A stretch of DNA of 64,000 nt from Barthelona sp. PCE (Eukaryota > Metamonada: BaSk clade), in assembly GCA_040285745.1 (NCBI GenBank), contig JAUFOR010000004.1, forward strand, positions 62,001-126,000, given 5' to 3'. Within the stretch, counting starts at the first letter, position 1. Each line of letters begins with the position of its first letter. The translations under genes and the position numbers were made by a program. The notes under the pieces are model-generated. The model had not been told where the DNA came from and did no database searches. It saw only the letters and a list, made by a program, of their open reading frames with translations. This document shows positions 31,347 to 40,544 of the stretch, one piece after another.

Positions 31347-33767
31347 TCAAAACTTATTACTAGAGCAAGCATTATGATATTGATCTATTAACTTCCCAAA
31401 TTGTTCTCTTGTACCTTTATGTTTATCATAAAACATGTGGTGCTCGTCTTTTTTATCACTTGATTGAGTAATATAAATACTAGTGAATGTCTCACAAAAT
31501 TTCCCAATTATATCCAGTTCAAACATATTTCTCTCACTCCAAACATCACTGTTAAGCAATAAAACTAAAACTTCTGACACACGACGAGTGTCAATTAAGA
31601 ATAAAGGAGCGATAGACATTTCAACTGTAAATATTCGCAAAGCACAAACATGTACCATTATGTCTTGCGTTGATAGTGCTCCAAATAACAAAGGGAAGTA
31701 GTCTGCAAGCATTGGGAGTACAACACGTGGGCTTGCATAGTTGAGACATACAAGACATGAAAGAGTTATTGTGAGGGCAGGATTAATCAGTGATGAATTA
31801 AACCAGTAAAGGCACGATAGTTCGTATAACCTGGCTAAAACCTTTGCGTGCTGCTTAGATAATTTATAAACACACTCTTCCTCCTCTATATAACGGGATT
31901 GTGCTTCACAATCGAAAAACTGATGTGAAGTAATCTGAATCGACAGACACTCACATAAAGCAGCCATGCAATCAGAAAGAAGTTTAACCAGCGGGCCAGA
32001 GTCTCTGTAAACTCTCATTAACCCCATATAACTCTCAATAATGCCAATTAATGATTCGAAAATTGATTCACAGTCTTTTCTCAGTGGAAATATCCACGAA
32101 ATGAGGGCTGACGCTATACTAATTGATGCAGTATGTTTTTCAGGCAACGGACTGTTGTTTAAGCGATAAAGAAGGTTGAGAACTGAAGGAAAACAATCCA
32201 CCAAAAAAGATTGGAGCTCCTTGTAATCACATACAAACGCCATGTGCCTAAGTGCGTTCCAACATGCCTGTGACATGTACTTTTCGGATATAGATGTTAA
32301 AGCAACAAGTTGAACAAGTCCAAGATACCTTTGTTTAACAAATTCAAGGTCAAAAAGTGGAATACAACCAACAAACACATTGCGATCACATGGATCGAGT
32401 GCTTCAAAGCTTCGCAAATCTAAATGTTCTGCAATAATACTTTCATTTCCGATCAAAAACTGTGCGCCGACATTCTCATCAATGAAATCAACCAGAAGGT
32501 TTGGCTTCAGAAGGCGGAGAAGCCTATACCGCTCCGAAGATAAATCACGATTCTTGGAAAACGGAAACGTTGAAAATACCTCCTCCAACGATACTTGGTT
32601 TATGTCTGTTTCCAATACATATGTCTGTGGCGGATCCACAACTCCCTTTGCCTCGTGTGTGAATGGACGTAATAAGGAAGTTAAAAGACCAGCGCGTTCC
32701 GTTGAGGTGAGAACGAGTCCGGATGATTCAACAATCATTTTAACTGCCTTCAAATGCAAAATTGAACTATCGTCAATATCTGCAAAATACCTCATCAAAA
32801 GAAGCTTCGCCTCCTGCTCTGGATATCCTGTCAGAGGAGATAAATTAAAATGCACATAGGATACGTTGCACTTTGAAAATAGATAAAAAAAATTTATCAC
32901 CAGAGATTCATTCAATTTAAAGACTGAACAGAAGAAATCAGCGCTCATAAAATCCAAACTTTCAATAAAAAACTCTGCATTCAACTCGCAAACCTTTCGA
33001 GCATTAATTGAAACGTTCTCAGTATTTTCAGCAAACCAACCCGCTTGAACAGATGGCGCTGACAATGCCCCAACTGCTTCCCTCAGCCCATCTGCATCAG
33101 TTTTGTTCACAATAAATGGAATGGGTTCAACATCATTCACTAAATTAAATATTCGTGTTAAATTATCAAATAGCGATAACCAAAGACGTAAAAAGACGGA
33201 CTTTGCCCTCTTCTGGACGGTCTGGCGAGTTGAAATGTCAAACAAAAAGGATGAGGTTCTTGAAAACCATCCAGGAAAACAGAAGAGAAAAAGCCCATTC
33301 ATACCCTCTAATGAATCACTAATCATCATCACAGAAGATAAAAGAGAAAGCCATTCGATAACAATCAATAAGGATTCGTGTGAAAAACGACTTTTAAGCA
33401 ATTTTATACTCAAGTTGACTATACTCAATGCATATATTTGATTTTCTTCACTTTCAAGTGCTGAAATAAAGCCTTCCTTCGTCATCCATAAGAGACTGAA
33501 TCGAATAAACGTTACAAGAACTTTTTCCGAAAAAATGACATCAGAGTTAATAGGAATGAATTTCAGAAAGAGTCGCATCCATAACTCCGTAAAAAAACTG
33601 TGTTGCATGGCTTTGCAGCCATCCAACTTTGCAATAGACCCATTTAAAAGAAATAATACTCTTGGCTCAAAAAGATCCTCCGTTATGAGTTCTTGCAGTG
33701 TATCAACAATCTCTAAACATGTTACAAATAACTCTCGATCATCAACACAATCAATATCAATGTTCAT
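31347..33767 (-). CDS. Helical-repeat protein, possibly TTI1-like (806 residues)
   Basis: The 806-residue frame starts with an ATG at 33767. It is almost entirely hydrophobic-patterned helices without signal peptide, transmembrane helices or catalytic motifs, consistent with HEAT/ARM-type repeats. The C-terminal quarter (around residues 680-750), with a PRVVLPMLADYFPLLFGALS-type helix pair followed by another helix pair, resembles the C-terminus of TTI1, a partner of TEL2 in PIKK kinase maturation. That resemblance is weak and from memory only. Other HEAT proteins such as importins or condensin-like subunits are possible. It is in the same direction as the FERM and NVL genes, 136 bp upstream of the FERM stop. 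Confidence 0.7.
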   Translation of the reverse strand: MNIDIDCVDDRELFVTCLEIVDTLQELITEDLFEPRVLFLLNGSIAKLDGCKAMQHSFFTELWMRLFLKFIPINSDVIFSEKVLVTFIRFSLLWMTKEGFISALESEENQIYALSIVNLSIKLLKSRFSHESLLIVIEWLSLLSSVMMISDSLEGMNGLFLFCFPGWFSRTSSFLFDISTRQTVQKRAKSVFLRLWLSLFDNLTRIFNLVNDVEPIPFIVNKTDADGLREAVGALSAPSVQAGWFAENTENVSINARKVCELNAEFFIESLDFMSADFFCSVFKLNESLVINFFYLFSKCNVSYVHFNLSPLTGYPEQEAKLLLMRYFADIDDSSILHLKAVKMIVESSGLVLTSTERAGLLTSLLRPFTHEAKGVVDPPQTYVLETDINQVSLEEVFSTFPFSKNRDLSSERYRLLRLLKPNLLVDFIDENVGAQFLIGNESIIAEHLDLRSFEALDPCDRNVFVGCIPLFDLEFVKQRYLGLVQLVALTSISEKYMSQACWNALRHMAFVCDYKELQSFLVDCFPSVLNLLYRLNNSPLPEKHTASISIASALISWIFPLRKDCESIFESLIGIIESYMGLMRVYRDSGPLVKLLSDCMAALCECLSIQITSHQFFDCEAQSRYIEEEECVYKLSKQHAKVLARLYELSCLYWFNSSLINPALTITLSCLVCLNYASPRVVLPMLADYFPLLFGALSTQDIMVHVCALRIFTVEMSIAPLFLIDTRRVSEVLVLLLNSDVWSERNMFELDIIGKFCETFTSIYITQSSDKKDEHHMFYDKHKGTREQFGKLIDQYHNACSSNKF

Positions 33768-34396
33768 AATAAGAGAAAAGACAATAAAACTTTAAAACAA
33801 TTCAAAGAACAATTTATTAAAAGACAAACTTATGAGAAACCAAAGATTGCTTTTATGGTTATGAAAATATATATTAAAATCCCCGTTCAAAAGTCACCTG
33901 CACAAAGCCCCATAAATTATCAGCACAAAAAAACCCGTATACTGCAATAGACTGTTCAAATCAACTTATTCTAAATATTAGAGTATGCAACAAAAAAAGA
34001 TGGGCATCAACTGTGCCGCACAGCGCAGTGATATGTCATATGAGTGGTATTCGTCATTAAACGGTTCAAAGAACCGTTGTTGAATTCCGTACAGGTCTGT
34101 TTATCATCATTCACCATCTTAAGCCATTAACATACGCATTAAAAAACTAAATACTGCAACTATCATTGCTTTCATAACTTCAACAACTGTTTTCACTGAC
34201 AAACAAAGAAAACACTTGCTGTTGCACCCTTTCCATAATGTGAAAAAGGATAAGAAATGCAATGTGTTTTTTGGTAACGTTAAAGGATATGCAGTTATTT
34301 ATAGCAGTTTCCCGTGGTTTTATATGTAGCGCGCCCTCAACTACAACAAATAAAAACTTGTATAGAGTACAACAATCCACTTTGCTAAATATTAAA
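33768..34396. other. Divergent spacer with three consecutive short palindromes
   Basis: This 629-bp AT-rich spacer lies between the divergent 806-residue protein gene and phosphomevalonate kinase. Within 70 bp it holds three perfect hairpins: CTGTG-CCG-CACAG (34011-34023), ATATG-T-CATAT (34031-34041) and AACGGTTC-AAA-GAACCGTT (34060-34078). They may be binding sites for dimeric regulators or part of a small RNA. I recognise no tRNA or snoRNA. The first in-frame ATG of the downstream gene is at 34262, so part of the spacer could encode an N-terminal extension of that gene. Confidence 0.4.
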
Positions 34397-35473
34397 ATGC
34401 AACCTCTTCAGTTGGGCTTTCCAGGTAAAATCTTGTTAACAGGTGGTTACTGTATCCTGCACCCACAATTTAGTGGCCTAGTTCTTACTACTTCCAACAA
34501 ATTTGAGGCTACAGTCACAAGAAACTCAAATTCAGGTGATTCAATCGTTATTTGGTCGAAACTGTACAACAAAGAGTATGTTATTGACAGTAACAACTGC
34601 AATACATGTCATCCTTTTATTGATGCAGCGTTTAAGGTAATATACCTGCTCTACCCAGATATAGAGTTGTGTGGTGGGCGTATAGATGTCATGGGTAGCG
34701 ATTTATTTATTAAGGGTACCACAAAGACGGGGCTTGGAAGTAGCGCTGCATTTACTGCATGTATAGTAACAGGAATCGCTTACATACAAAGGTTAGAACT
34801 TCCTCATCATGTATTACACAATATATGCCAACTAGTGCACTTTATTGGACAGAACAAGGTTGGAAGCGGGTTTGATGTTGCGGCAATGTTCTACGGCTCT
34901 GGTATTTTTTCAAACACCCTATCACAGCTACGCAGATTAGCCACCGAAATAATGTGTTGCACGGAGGCAGTCAATGCAAATGAAATAATTTCAACGGAAT
35001 ACTCTCCCATTTCTTGTTTTGATTCACCTTTTCCTTTCAGTGTTTATCTTCTTGATGTGAAAGATGGGCCGACACACACCGACACCCGAATTAATGTTCG
35101 TGCGTTCAAGGAGTTTATGACAGCAGAACATGATGAGTGTATGTGCCTGCTCTCTGAAATTAATCAGAACAATCAAAATTTTGTTGAAGCAATCAAAGCA
35201 CAATGTGTAACGTCACTTCATTCACTAGCTATCCGCGATGCATACCGCAGACTAGGTGAACGAATCAACCTTCCAATCATTCCTGAAGATCGTAGATCAT
35301 TGCTAAACTCCATTGAAAACCATGATTGTATTGCTTTTATTCCAGGTGCAGGTGGCTATGATGCGATTGCTATCATTGCACTGAGCAGCAGCTGTAAGCA
35401 ATACCTACATGATATTGAAGCTAAAATTGTCTATGAATCACCACATCCTGAGCAGTCAACAGGCCAATTATGA
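34397..35473 (+). CDS. Phosphomevalonate kinase (GHMP family, Erg8 type)
   Basis: It converts mevalonate 5-phosphate plus ATP to mevalonate 5-diphosphate in the cytosolic mevalonate pathway to isoprenoids and sterols. Starting at the ATG at 34397 gives 358 residues beginning MQPLQLGFPGKILLTGGYCI, which matches the family N-terminus (FPGKxLLxGGY). An upstream in-frame ATG at 34262 would add 45 residues. The GHMP ATP loop GLGSSAA is at 112-118 after KTTKTG, and KVGSGFDVAAMFYGSG is the second GHMP signature found in Erg8-type enzymes. Near the C-terminus IPGAGGYDAIAII is the third GHMP motif. The protein is shorter than yeast Erg8 (about 450). Its last 43 nt overlap the 3' end of the convergent Arp8 coding sequence. 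Confidence 0.88.
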   Translation: MQPLQLGFPGKILLTGGYCILHPQFSGLVLTTSNKFEATVTRNSNSGDSIVIWSKLYNKEYVIDSNNCNTCHPFIDAAFKVIYLLYPDIELCGGRIDVMGSDLFIKGTTKTGLGSSAAFTACIVTGIAYIQRLELPHHVLHNICQLVHFIGQNKVGSGFDVAAMFYGSGIFSNTLSQLRRLATEIMCCTEAVNANEIISTEYSPISCFDSPFPFSVYLLDVKDGPTHTDTRINVRAFKEFMTAEHDECMCLLSEINQNNQNFVEAIKAQCVTSLHSLAIRDAYRRLGERINLPIIPEDRRSLLNSIENHDCIAFIPGAGGYDAIAIIALSSSCKQYLHDIEAKIVYESPHPEQSTGQL

Positions 35474-37005
35474 GAGCAGTGTCCAAATCCGTAGTTCTCA
35501 TAGTCAGCACGAGTCGTGAACCTCTCCTTTAAAGCATCATATGTGCTCATAACTTTTCCACCAAGCCACACCTGCTGCAATCCAGTATGTGTGATAGGTG
35601 ATATTGGAGATACTGCAAGACTGCTATGCAACTCATTCACTCTATTTTTCAACTCCGTGGAAAGCGTGTCAATATGAGCTCCCGCTCCAATAATAAAAAC
35701 GTGTGATGTGAGCCTCTTTCGTAACCCTACACGACCTGTTCTTCTTAACAACTCATATACAGTCAGGTCCAGTGGGAGCGTCTCATCCATCACTAGAGGT
35801 TCGTTCTCTGCAAGATGCGTTAAGGAACGGTGACCAGACCCAATAAGGTCAAAGTCGCTGTACATGTGGGGTATGTCACTTGTGTGCAACTTCTTTCGAA
35901 GCATCTTCTGCCCTCGTTCATCCTGCTTGGGGCGTGGCCACTCGAAAAATCGCAAATAGTGATCAGTCTCGAAACGATAACCAAACATTGTGGGATTGAA
36001 AATCACATTGGGTATCACAAAACGTGCCAGATCAACGTTAAAGTGATAGGCCTTATCGTTTCTGTTAAAGACAATACGGTCAAGACGGCCTAGATCATTG
36101 GTGTTAAACGTCATAAGTCGCATGAAGTGGAAAAGTGATTGTAGGTAATCTTTTGGATGTTTAAGACTGATGTAAGGTAGGGAGTGTACAAAACCTTCAG
36201 GATTCCACAATAGAAACTTCAGAAACATATTCATAAGATCATCTAGTCCGTAATTCATGTGGAATGTATGATACTGCATTGGTGAACCATCTTCTAGGGC
36301 AGTAACCTTAAATTTCTCAAAATCTAGATTAACAACAATACCATGAGGCACACCAAACTTGTGAAGCACTGTGCTTGATTCGGATACAAACAAACAAGAT
36401 TCGAATTGAAGATGACCCAAAATAACTCGCAATAACCGATGGTAAACAGTGGGTTGTACGTCGTCGGGGACAATAAACAGACACCTTGAATTCGTGAAGC
36501 CAATCTCACCTGCCTGTGAAACATCTCGCTTCAATAACTTTTTCCAAAGGGTACCGAGCAAATCAAATACTTCCTGAGATGTGTTTCCTCTCAATAGCTC
36601 TTGAAACGGCCAGCATACACTTGCTGTCTCCGCCTCAACCGTTTCTGAACTGTATTCTGTGCAAAAGAAGTGGTGTGCTTGATGCTGTAAAAGCATACTA
36701 AAACTAGACGGTGTTGTTTCTGTAACTAGACCATCTTTAACTGCGTCATCTTCGGATTTAACCACATTTTTTGGATTTCTTCGTCTCAATTGCGTATCTT
36801 CTCCCTTAGAGGAAAATTTACTCATGACAGAGTTCAGACCTCGTTCCTCTAGCCCTGAAATCGCATAATTTGATCCTTCATCCACGCTATAAAGAGGATG
36901 ACTAGCATCTACATTGATGCAATGTAGACTTTCAAATGGTGCTGATGATGAATCAAGCCCATACACGAGAAATCGCGTGGTAGGATACACAACAATTGTT
37001 CTCAT
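35431..37005 (-). CDS. Actin-related protein, Arp8-like (INO80 complex)
   Basis: The 524-residue protein has an actin fold with features of Arp8. The N-terminus (TIVVYPTTRFLVYGLDSS) corresponds to the first nucleotide-binding strand. The central VPDDVQPTVYHRLLRVILG, FESCLFVSESSTVLHKFGVP and GIVVNLDFEKFKVTALEDG segments match the Arp8 pattern of a degenerate phosphate-2 loop. In yeast and animals Arp8 is a subunit of the INO80 nucleosome remodeller and binds nucleosomal DNA. An insertion at about residues 55-120 is charged and probably disordered. The start ATG at 37005 is 86 bp from that of the divergent armadillo-like gene. Arp5 or another nuclear Arp is the alternative. Confidence 0.78.
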   Translation of the reverse strand: MRTIVVYPTTRFLVYGLDSSSAPFESLHCINVDASHPLYSVDEGSNYAISGLEERGLNSVMSKFSSKGEDTQLRRRNPKNVVKSEDDAVKDGLVTETTPSSFSMLLQHQAHHFFCTEYSSETVEAETASVCWPFQELLRGNTSQEVFDLLGTLWKKLLKRDVSQAGEIGFTNSRCLFIVPDDVQPTVYHRLLRVILGHLQFESCLFVSESSTVLHKFGVPHGIVVNLDFEKFKVTALEDGSPMQYHTFHMNYGLDDLMNMFLKFLLWNPEGFVHSLPYISLKHPKDYLQSLFHFMRLMTFNTNDLGRLDRIVFNRNDKAYHFNVDLARFVIPNVIFNPTMFGYRFETDHYLRFFEWPRPKQDERGQKMLRKKLHTSDIPHMYSDFDLIGSGHRSLTHLAENEPLVMDETLPLDLTVYELLRRTGRVGLRKRLTSHVFIIGAGAHIDTLSTELKNRVNELHSSLAVSPISPITHTGLQQVWLGGKVMSTYDALKERFTTRADYENYGFGHCSHNWPVDCSGCGDS

Positions 37006-37091
37006 CCCACTGTAAGAGTGATAAAAGTGAATACGAGGGAATAACAGTGAATCACTTGCAACGGCATCTTCATCCTTTTTTCATTTTCAAG

Positions 37092-38246
37092 ATGGTCAGA
37101 AAGCCAGGAGATCCTGAAGACTCTGTTTTTAAAAACTTTGACTACAATTCAGTCACTCCTGAATTATGTCACAGCATTATTCAAGAATATGGGCTTGGTA
37201 AGTTATTGGATCTACAAGAAACTGGTCCACTGGAATCTACATTTCACTTACAGGAGAGGTTTAATACTGCATGGACAGTAGTTGGGGATTATATTCAAAC
37301 CAATGATGTTCTTAGTTCTTTGCAAATCTTGTTTGAACATCTGGGCAAGGTCATGATGATTCACACAGAAATAAGAGATGCTCTGTTACAGAAACATGTC
37401 ATAGATGATATTGTGAGATGGTGTTCTCAACTAGATATTTCTGTTTTAGCCAGGAGTTCTTTTGTAGCATTTTGTGAGCAAATAACATCACTTATTCCAG
37501 CACCCAACTTCAAGATTGTGAACCTCCTCACACCACTTCTCACATCCTGCTACGATATTAGAAGAGATGATGAACAGATCTGCATTGCTATTGGTCATTT
37601 TATTGATTTTGACGATCATCAACATGATGAAAACTCCACAATCTTCTGGGAAGCATGTTCTGTTGATCTTCTATCCATTGTTTTCCATAACATTGAACAT
37701 AATATAACATGTTTTCCTTCACTAATACTGCTGGGTAATCTTGTAACACACTTACCCATTGCAAAGAGAGCTAATGATGAGTTTAACGTACATGAAGTCC
37801 TGTGTTCGTTGTTTCAGACAAATGAGATCCGACAAATTGATGTTGTTATGTTTGTATTTTCAAATCTATGGTCATTCAAAGAAACTGTTACTGAAGAATC
37901 TTTTCGTGCTGTCGTAGCAATCTTTAAAACATTTGAAAGATCCCATAATCACTTTGCACAGATGGCAATGAGTTCAATATCTAACTTCCTTGTGATGGGC
38001 ATAACCATTTCGCAAATAAGATCGATCATTGGCCGATCAAGTTTCGCACCTGTTTTTCATTCGTTTGCGGAAACGCTGGGGATAGAAGCTGTTCAACAAC
38101 ACATTGACAATATGCGCTTCTCCCCAGAAGACTTAAGGCTTGTTTTTGGACGCAACTTCAAACTAGGAGTTATTAATGTTGGTTGTGACAACTATTCATC
38201 TGATTCTGAGGAAGAAGATTTAACTGCTACTGGACAATGTAAATAA
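37092..38246 (+). CDS. Armadillo-like helical repeat protein (importin-alpha-like)
   Basis: Starting at the ATG at 37092 gives 384 residues; the frame is open farther upstream but without an ATG until 36996. The sequence is a run of short amphipathic helices with about 40-residue periodicity, resembling ARM repeats of the importin-alpha class, and it ends in an acidic Ser/Asp/Glu tail (SSDSEEEDL). It lacks a recognisable importin-beta-binding basic N-terminus and is shorter than importin alpha (about 520), so a cargo-receptor role is not certain. It shares a very short spacer with Arp8, suggesting a bidirectional promoter. Its stop is 22 bp from that of the convergent lipase gene. Confidence 0.65.
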   Translation: MVRKPGDPEDSVFKNFDYNSVTPELCHSIIQEYGLGKLLDLQETGPLESTFHLQERFNTAWTVVGDYIQTNDVLSSLQILFEHLGKVMMIHTEIRDALLQKHVIDDIVRWCSQLDISVLARSSFVAFCEQITSLIPAPNFKIVNLLTPLLTSCYDIRRDDEQICIAIGHFIDFDDHQHDENSTIFWEACSVDLLSIVFHNIEHNITCFPSLILLGNLVTHLPIAKRANDEFNVHEVLCSLFQTNEIRQIDVVMFVFSNLWSFKETVTEESFRAVVAIFKTFERSHNHFAQMAMSSISNFLVMGITISQIRSIIGRSSFAPVFHSFAETLGIEAVQQHIDNMRFSPEDLRLVFGRNFKLGVINVGCDNYSSDSEEEDLTATGQCK

Positions 38247-38268
38247 TTTATTATAAATTGCAATTATA

Positions 38269-39552
38269 TTATGTAAAGACGCGATGAAGCTCCTTCATGA
38301 CAGCTTTATCATGAACCATATTGTTGTGATCCACACCATTGAAGGCCTTTACGTCACATTCCTCGTATCCGTAATTACTGCACCATTGATTACCGAAGTA
38401 ACGGACTCCCATTGCAGGAAGGCAGTTATCTCCGTCGACGAATCTCTCAAAATTCCATTTGTTTGCAGGCTCAGGTGCTCTGTCATCCTTACTGATTTTG
38501 AAACGCAAAGGAGTCTGCACCTTATCACCATACCAGACATGGATCCTTCTATGTGGGAGTGGATCGATCTGAGGGTGTGGGAGGAACGGGTACTCTTCAT
38601 TCAGAAACTCAAACATACGACCGTACTCAGGTCGTTTATGTTTGCGCATGATCTCAGGAGCATTCGAAGTTGTAAGACAATCATCATTCTTAGTGAAATG
38701 AATGTAGCAAGCATCACCAAAGACTTGAGGGTCGGGACGAAGACTAGCAAGACCAATATTTCCACGCATGACATTGTATGATTGTGTATGAGGGATGGCA
38801 ACGTGTTTTGCAATGAAAGCACCCGTAGCAATAGCACCATACGCTAATGGTGATCCTGCCAAAACTGGTGCAAGGAACACAACTTTTCCAATACGTTCGT
38901 CCAGGTATGCCTTTCCCTCAGTGTCTCTCAGCCAGTACAGCAATCTTGAAACTACAGCACCACCGAAAGAATGAGCGACTAAATTAGGCTTAATACCTTC
39001 CCTGTTAAACTCTTCAATCTGAGCTTTGATCTCAACAAACAGAGTATCCTTCCAAAGAGTTGGGCTCTTGCGGAAATCATATGGGGCTGCCTTGAGTTCA
39101 TGACCAAGACCGGCTAACAGCTTGATAATATCTGACATGTACGTAGTCTTCTCATGGAAGAAGGGAAGGTCTGGGTCCAGGTAAGCAACTCCCTTTAACC
39201 CAGGAACAACGCGAGTTTCTACACCTTTTGGTGGTTCACAAACGCCTGTCAACTTTCCTTCACTTTCCTCACAATTTAATAAGAATAGGTCATCGAAACA
39301 CTGCAAAAACAGTCCCAGATTTGCCCATAAAGGTGTAAATTTCTTCTTTGAATAACCAATAGCACAAACAACCTTATGATCAAGGTGTTTTGTTGATTTA
39401 ACAAGATATTCAAGCCTAGAACCCATATATCCGGGAACTAAAATGGTTCCTTGCTTCAAATTTCCATTATGTTGCACGAAGCAGAAAGTAGTTTGAATGA
39501 ATGCGAATAAGCAAATGATACCTACTATGCTCAAGTGTAAAGTAAATACCAT
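38269..39552 (-). CDS. Secreted or lysosomal LCAT/PLA2G15-like acyltransferase or phospholipase
   Basis: The 427-residue protein starts at the ATG at 39552 (MVFTLHLSIVGIICLFAFIQ) and begins with a clear signal peptide of about 24 residues. The alpha/beta-hydrolase features of the LCAT family are present: PGYMGSRLE near the first strand, APYDFRKSP, the nucleophile Ser195 in NLVAHSFGGAV, an acid residue in DGDNCLP (about 373-375) and His409 in GVDHNNMVHD. Family members act on phospholipids or sterol esters in lysosomes or outside the cell. The elbow reads A-H-S-F-G, as in several PLA2G15-like proteins, not the classical G-x-S-x-G. It is divergent from the PPIL6-like gene with 78 bp between the starts. 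Confidence 0.85.
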   Translation of the reverse strand: MVFTLHLSIVGIICLFAFIQTTFCFVQHNGNLKQGTILVPGYMGSRLEYLVKSTKHLDHKVVCAIGYSKKKFTPLWANLGLFLQCFDDLFLLNCEESEGKLTGVCEPPKGVETRVVPGLKGVAYLDPDLPFFHEKTTYMSDIIKLLAGLGHELKAAPYDFRKSPTLWKDTLFVEIKAQIEEFNREGIKPNLVAHSFGGAVVSRLLYWLRDTEGKAYLDERIGKVVFLAPVLAGSPLAYGAIATGAFIAKHVAIPHTQSYNVMRGNIGLASLRPDPQVFGDACYIHFTKNDDCLTTSNAPEIMRKHKRPEYGRMFEFLNEEYPFLPHPQIDPLPHRRIHVWYGDKVQTPLRFKISKDDRAPEPANKWNFERFVDGDNCLPAMGVRYFGNQWCSNYGYEECDVKAFNGVDHNNMVHDKAVMKELHRVFT

Positions 39553-39630
39553 CGATCTGTATCCTGAAAAAGTCAATAAAAGGTCTTAAGTTTAAATACA
39601 GGAATATCAATATACTCCCTCTTTCACCGC

Positions 39631-40443
39631 ATGTCACATATTCACATTGCCGGTAGGGTCTTAGATGCTAAGTTTCAAGCTGCTAGAATTGCAGCAGAAG
39701 CTGTTGTTGCTGAAAACACAGATTTTTCAATTACTGTAACCGAATTATTCAGTTCAGATAGTGAAATATATCACCGTGAGCTTTGCAGGGATCATAAAAA
39801 CGTTGAATTTGAGGAAAAAGGTCCTTGGATTACGGTTAATGGAAAATTTTACACCAACCTTCAGTCTTTCACCGAATACCTTTCTGAAGTTCATGCATAC
39901 GATGAACAGTTAACAACAAACGAGCTGGGAAAAATTTCAAAAGCTCGTTTCAATGAAAAAGTTAAAAGTCTTGGACATCATGCTGTGGCATTCAAGATAA
40001 AGTCAACACCAGATGGGCCAAGGGGCATGATGGTGCTGGAGATGTTTGGTGATCGTGTTCCTAAATCATGTGCTGTCATGGAAGAGAATTTCAAAAGCTA
40101 TAAACGTGCCTCCGTTATTCGTGTTGTTCAGGGTGCATGGTGTGAGTTCTTGCCTCTGGACGAATTCTTGACAGACGGATATATTCAAGATGAAGATTTG
40201 GGTTTCGACCACAATACAAACGTAGGTCTTGTTGGCTGGGTTAATAATGGTAGACCCCATACAAACACATCACGCATCTACGTCACCGCAAACCGTATAC
40301 CAGGTGGCTTCGAGAACATGCAAGTTTTTGGTAGAGTTATTGAGGGTTTATCTATCATTCGTGATATCTGTAGCTTAGAGACTACATTCGCACAAGTACC
40401 CCTGGGTAGGACTGTATCCGTAGAAGAAGTTGTCTTAATGTAA
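39631..40443 (+). CDS. PPIL6: PPIL6-like divergent cyclophilin (ciliary)
   Basis: The 270-residue protein has two parts. The first 110 residues match the PPIL6-specific N-terminal domain (KFQAARIAAEAV ... WITVNGKFYTNLQSFTEYLSEVH). The second (about 112-270) is a cyclophilin barrel with VLEMFGDRVPKSC, GLVGWVNNGRPHTNTSRIYVT and VFGRVIEGLSII. Several peptidyl-prolyl isomerase active-site positions are changed: the RIIPGFMCQGG segment reads RVVQGAWCEFL, and the GSQF position reads TSRI, so isomerase activity is unlikely. PPIL6 is known as a cilia-associated protein in animals. Its neighbour 101 bp downstream is DNAAF11, another ciliary gene, in the same direction. The start ATG at 39631 is the first in frame. 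Confidence 0.8.
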   Translation: MSHIHIAGRVLDAKFQAARIAAEAVVAENTDFSITVTELFSSDSEIYHRELCRDHKNVEFEEKGPWITVNGKFYTNLQSFTEYLSEVHAYDEQLTTNELGKISKARFNEKVKSLGHHAVAFKIKSTPDGPRGMMVLEMFGDRVPKSCAVMEENFKSYKRASVIRVVQGAWCEFLPLDEFLTDGYIQDEDLGFDHNTNVGLVGWVNNGRPHTNTSRIYVTANRIPGGFENMQVFGRVIEGLSIIRDICSLETTFAQVPLGRTVSVEEVVLM

Positions 40444-40544
40444 CATTGAATGTAAAATTTAATATTTCTTGGTTTCATTCCTTCCACTCTTTCCCTTTAT
40501 TTTAGTTCATTTAATATTTATTGGGCTGATTGGGCTTTTATAAC

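Noticed and set aside
34060-34078. tRNA-like B-box (GGTTCAAAGAACC)
   Set aside because: It is a perfect hairpin with a 3-base loop; no acceptor or anticodon arms can be formed around it.
34262-34396. 45-residue N-terminal extension of phosphomevalonate kinase from the ATG at 34262
   Set aside because: The family begins close to the FPGK motif, and the extension shows no recognised targeting pattern that I can defend; kept as an alternative start only.
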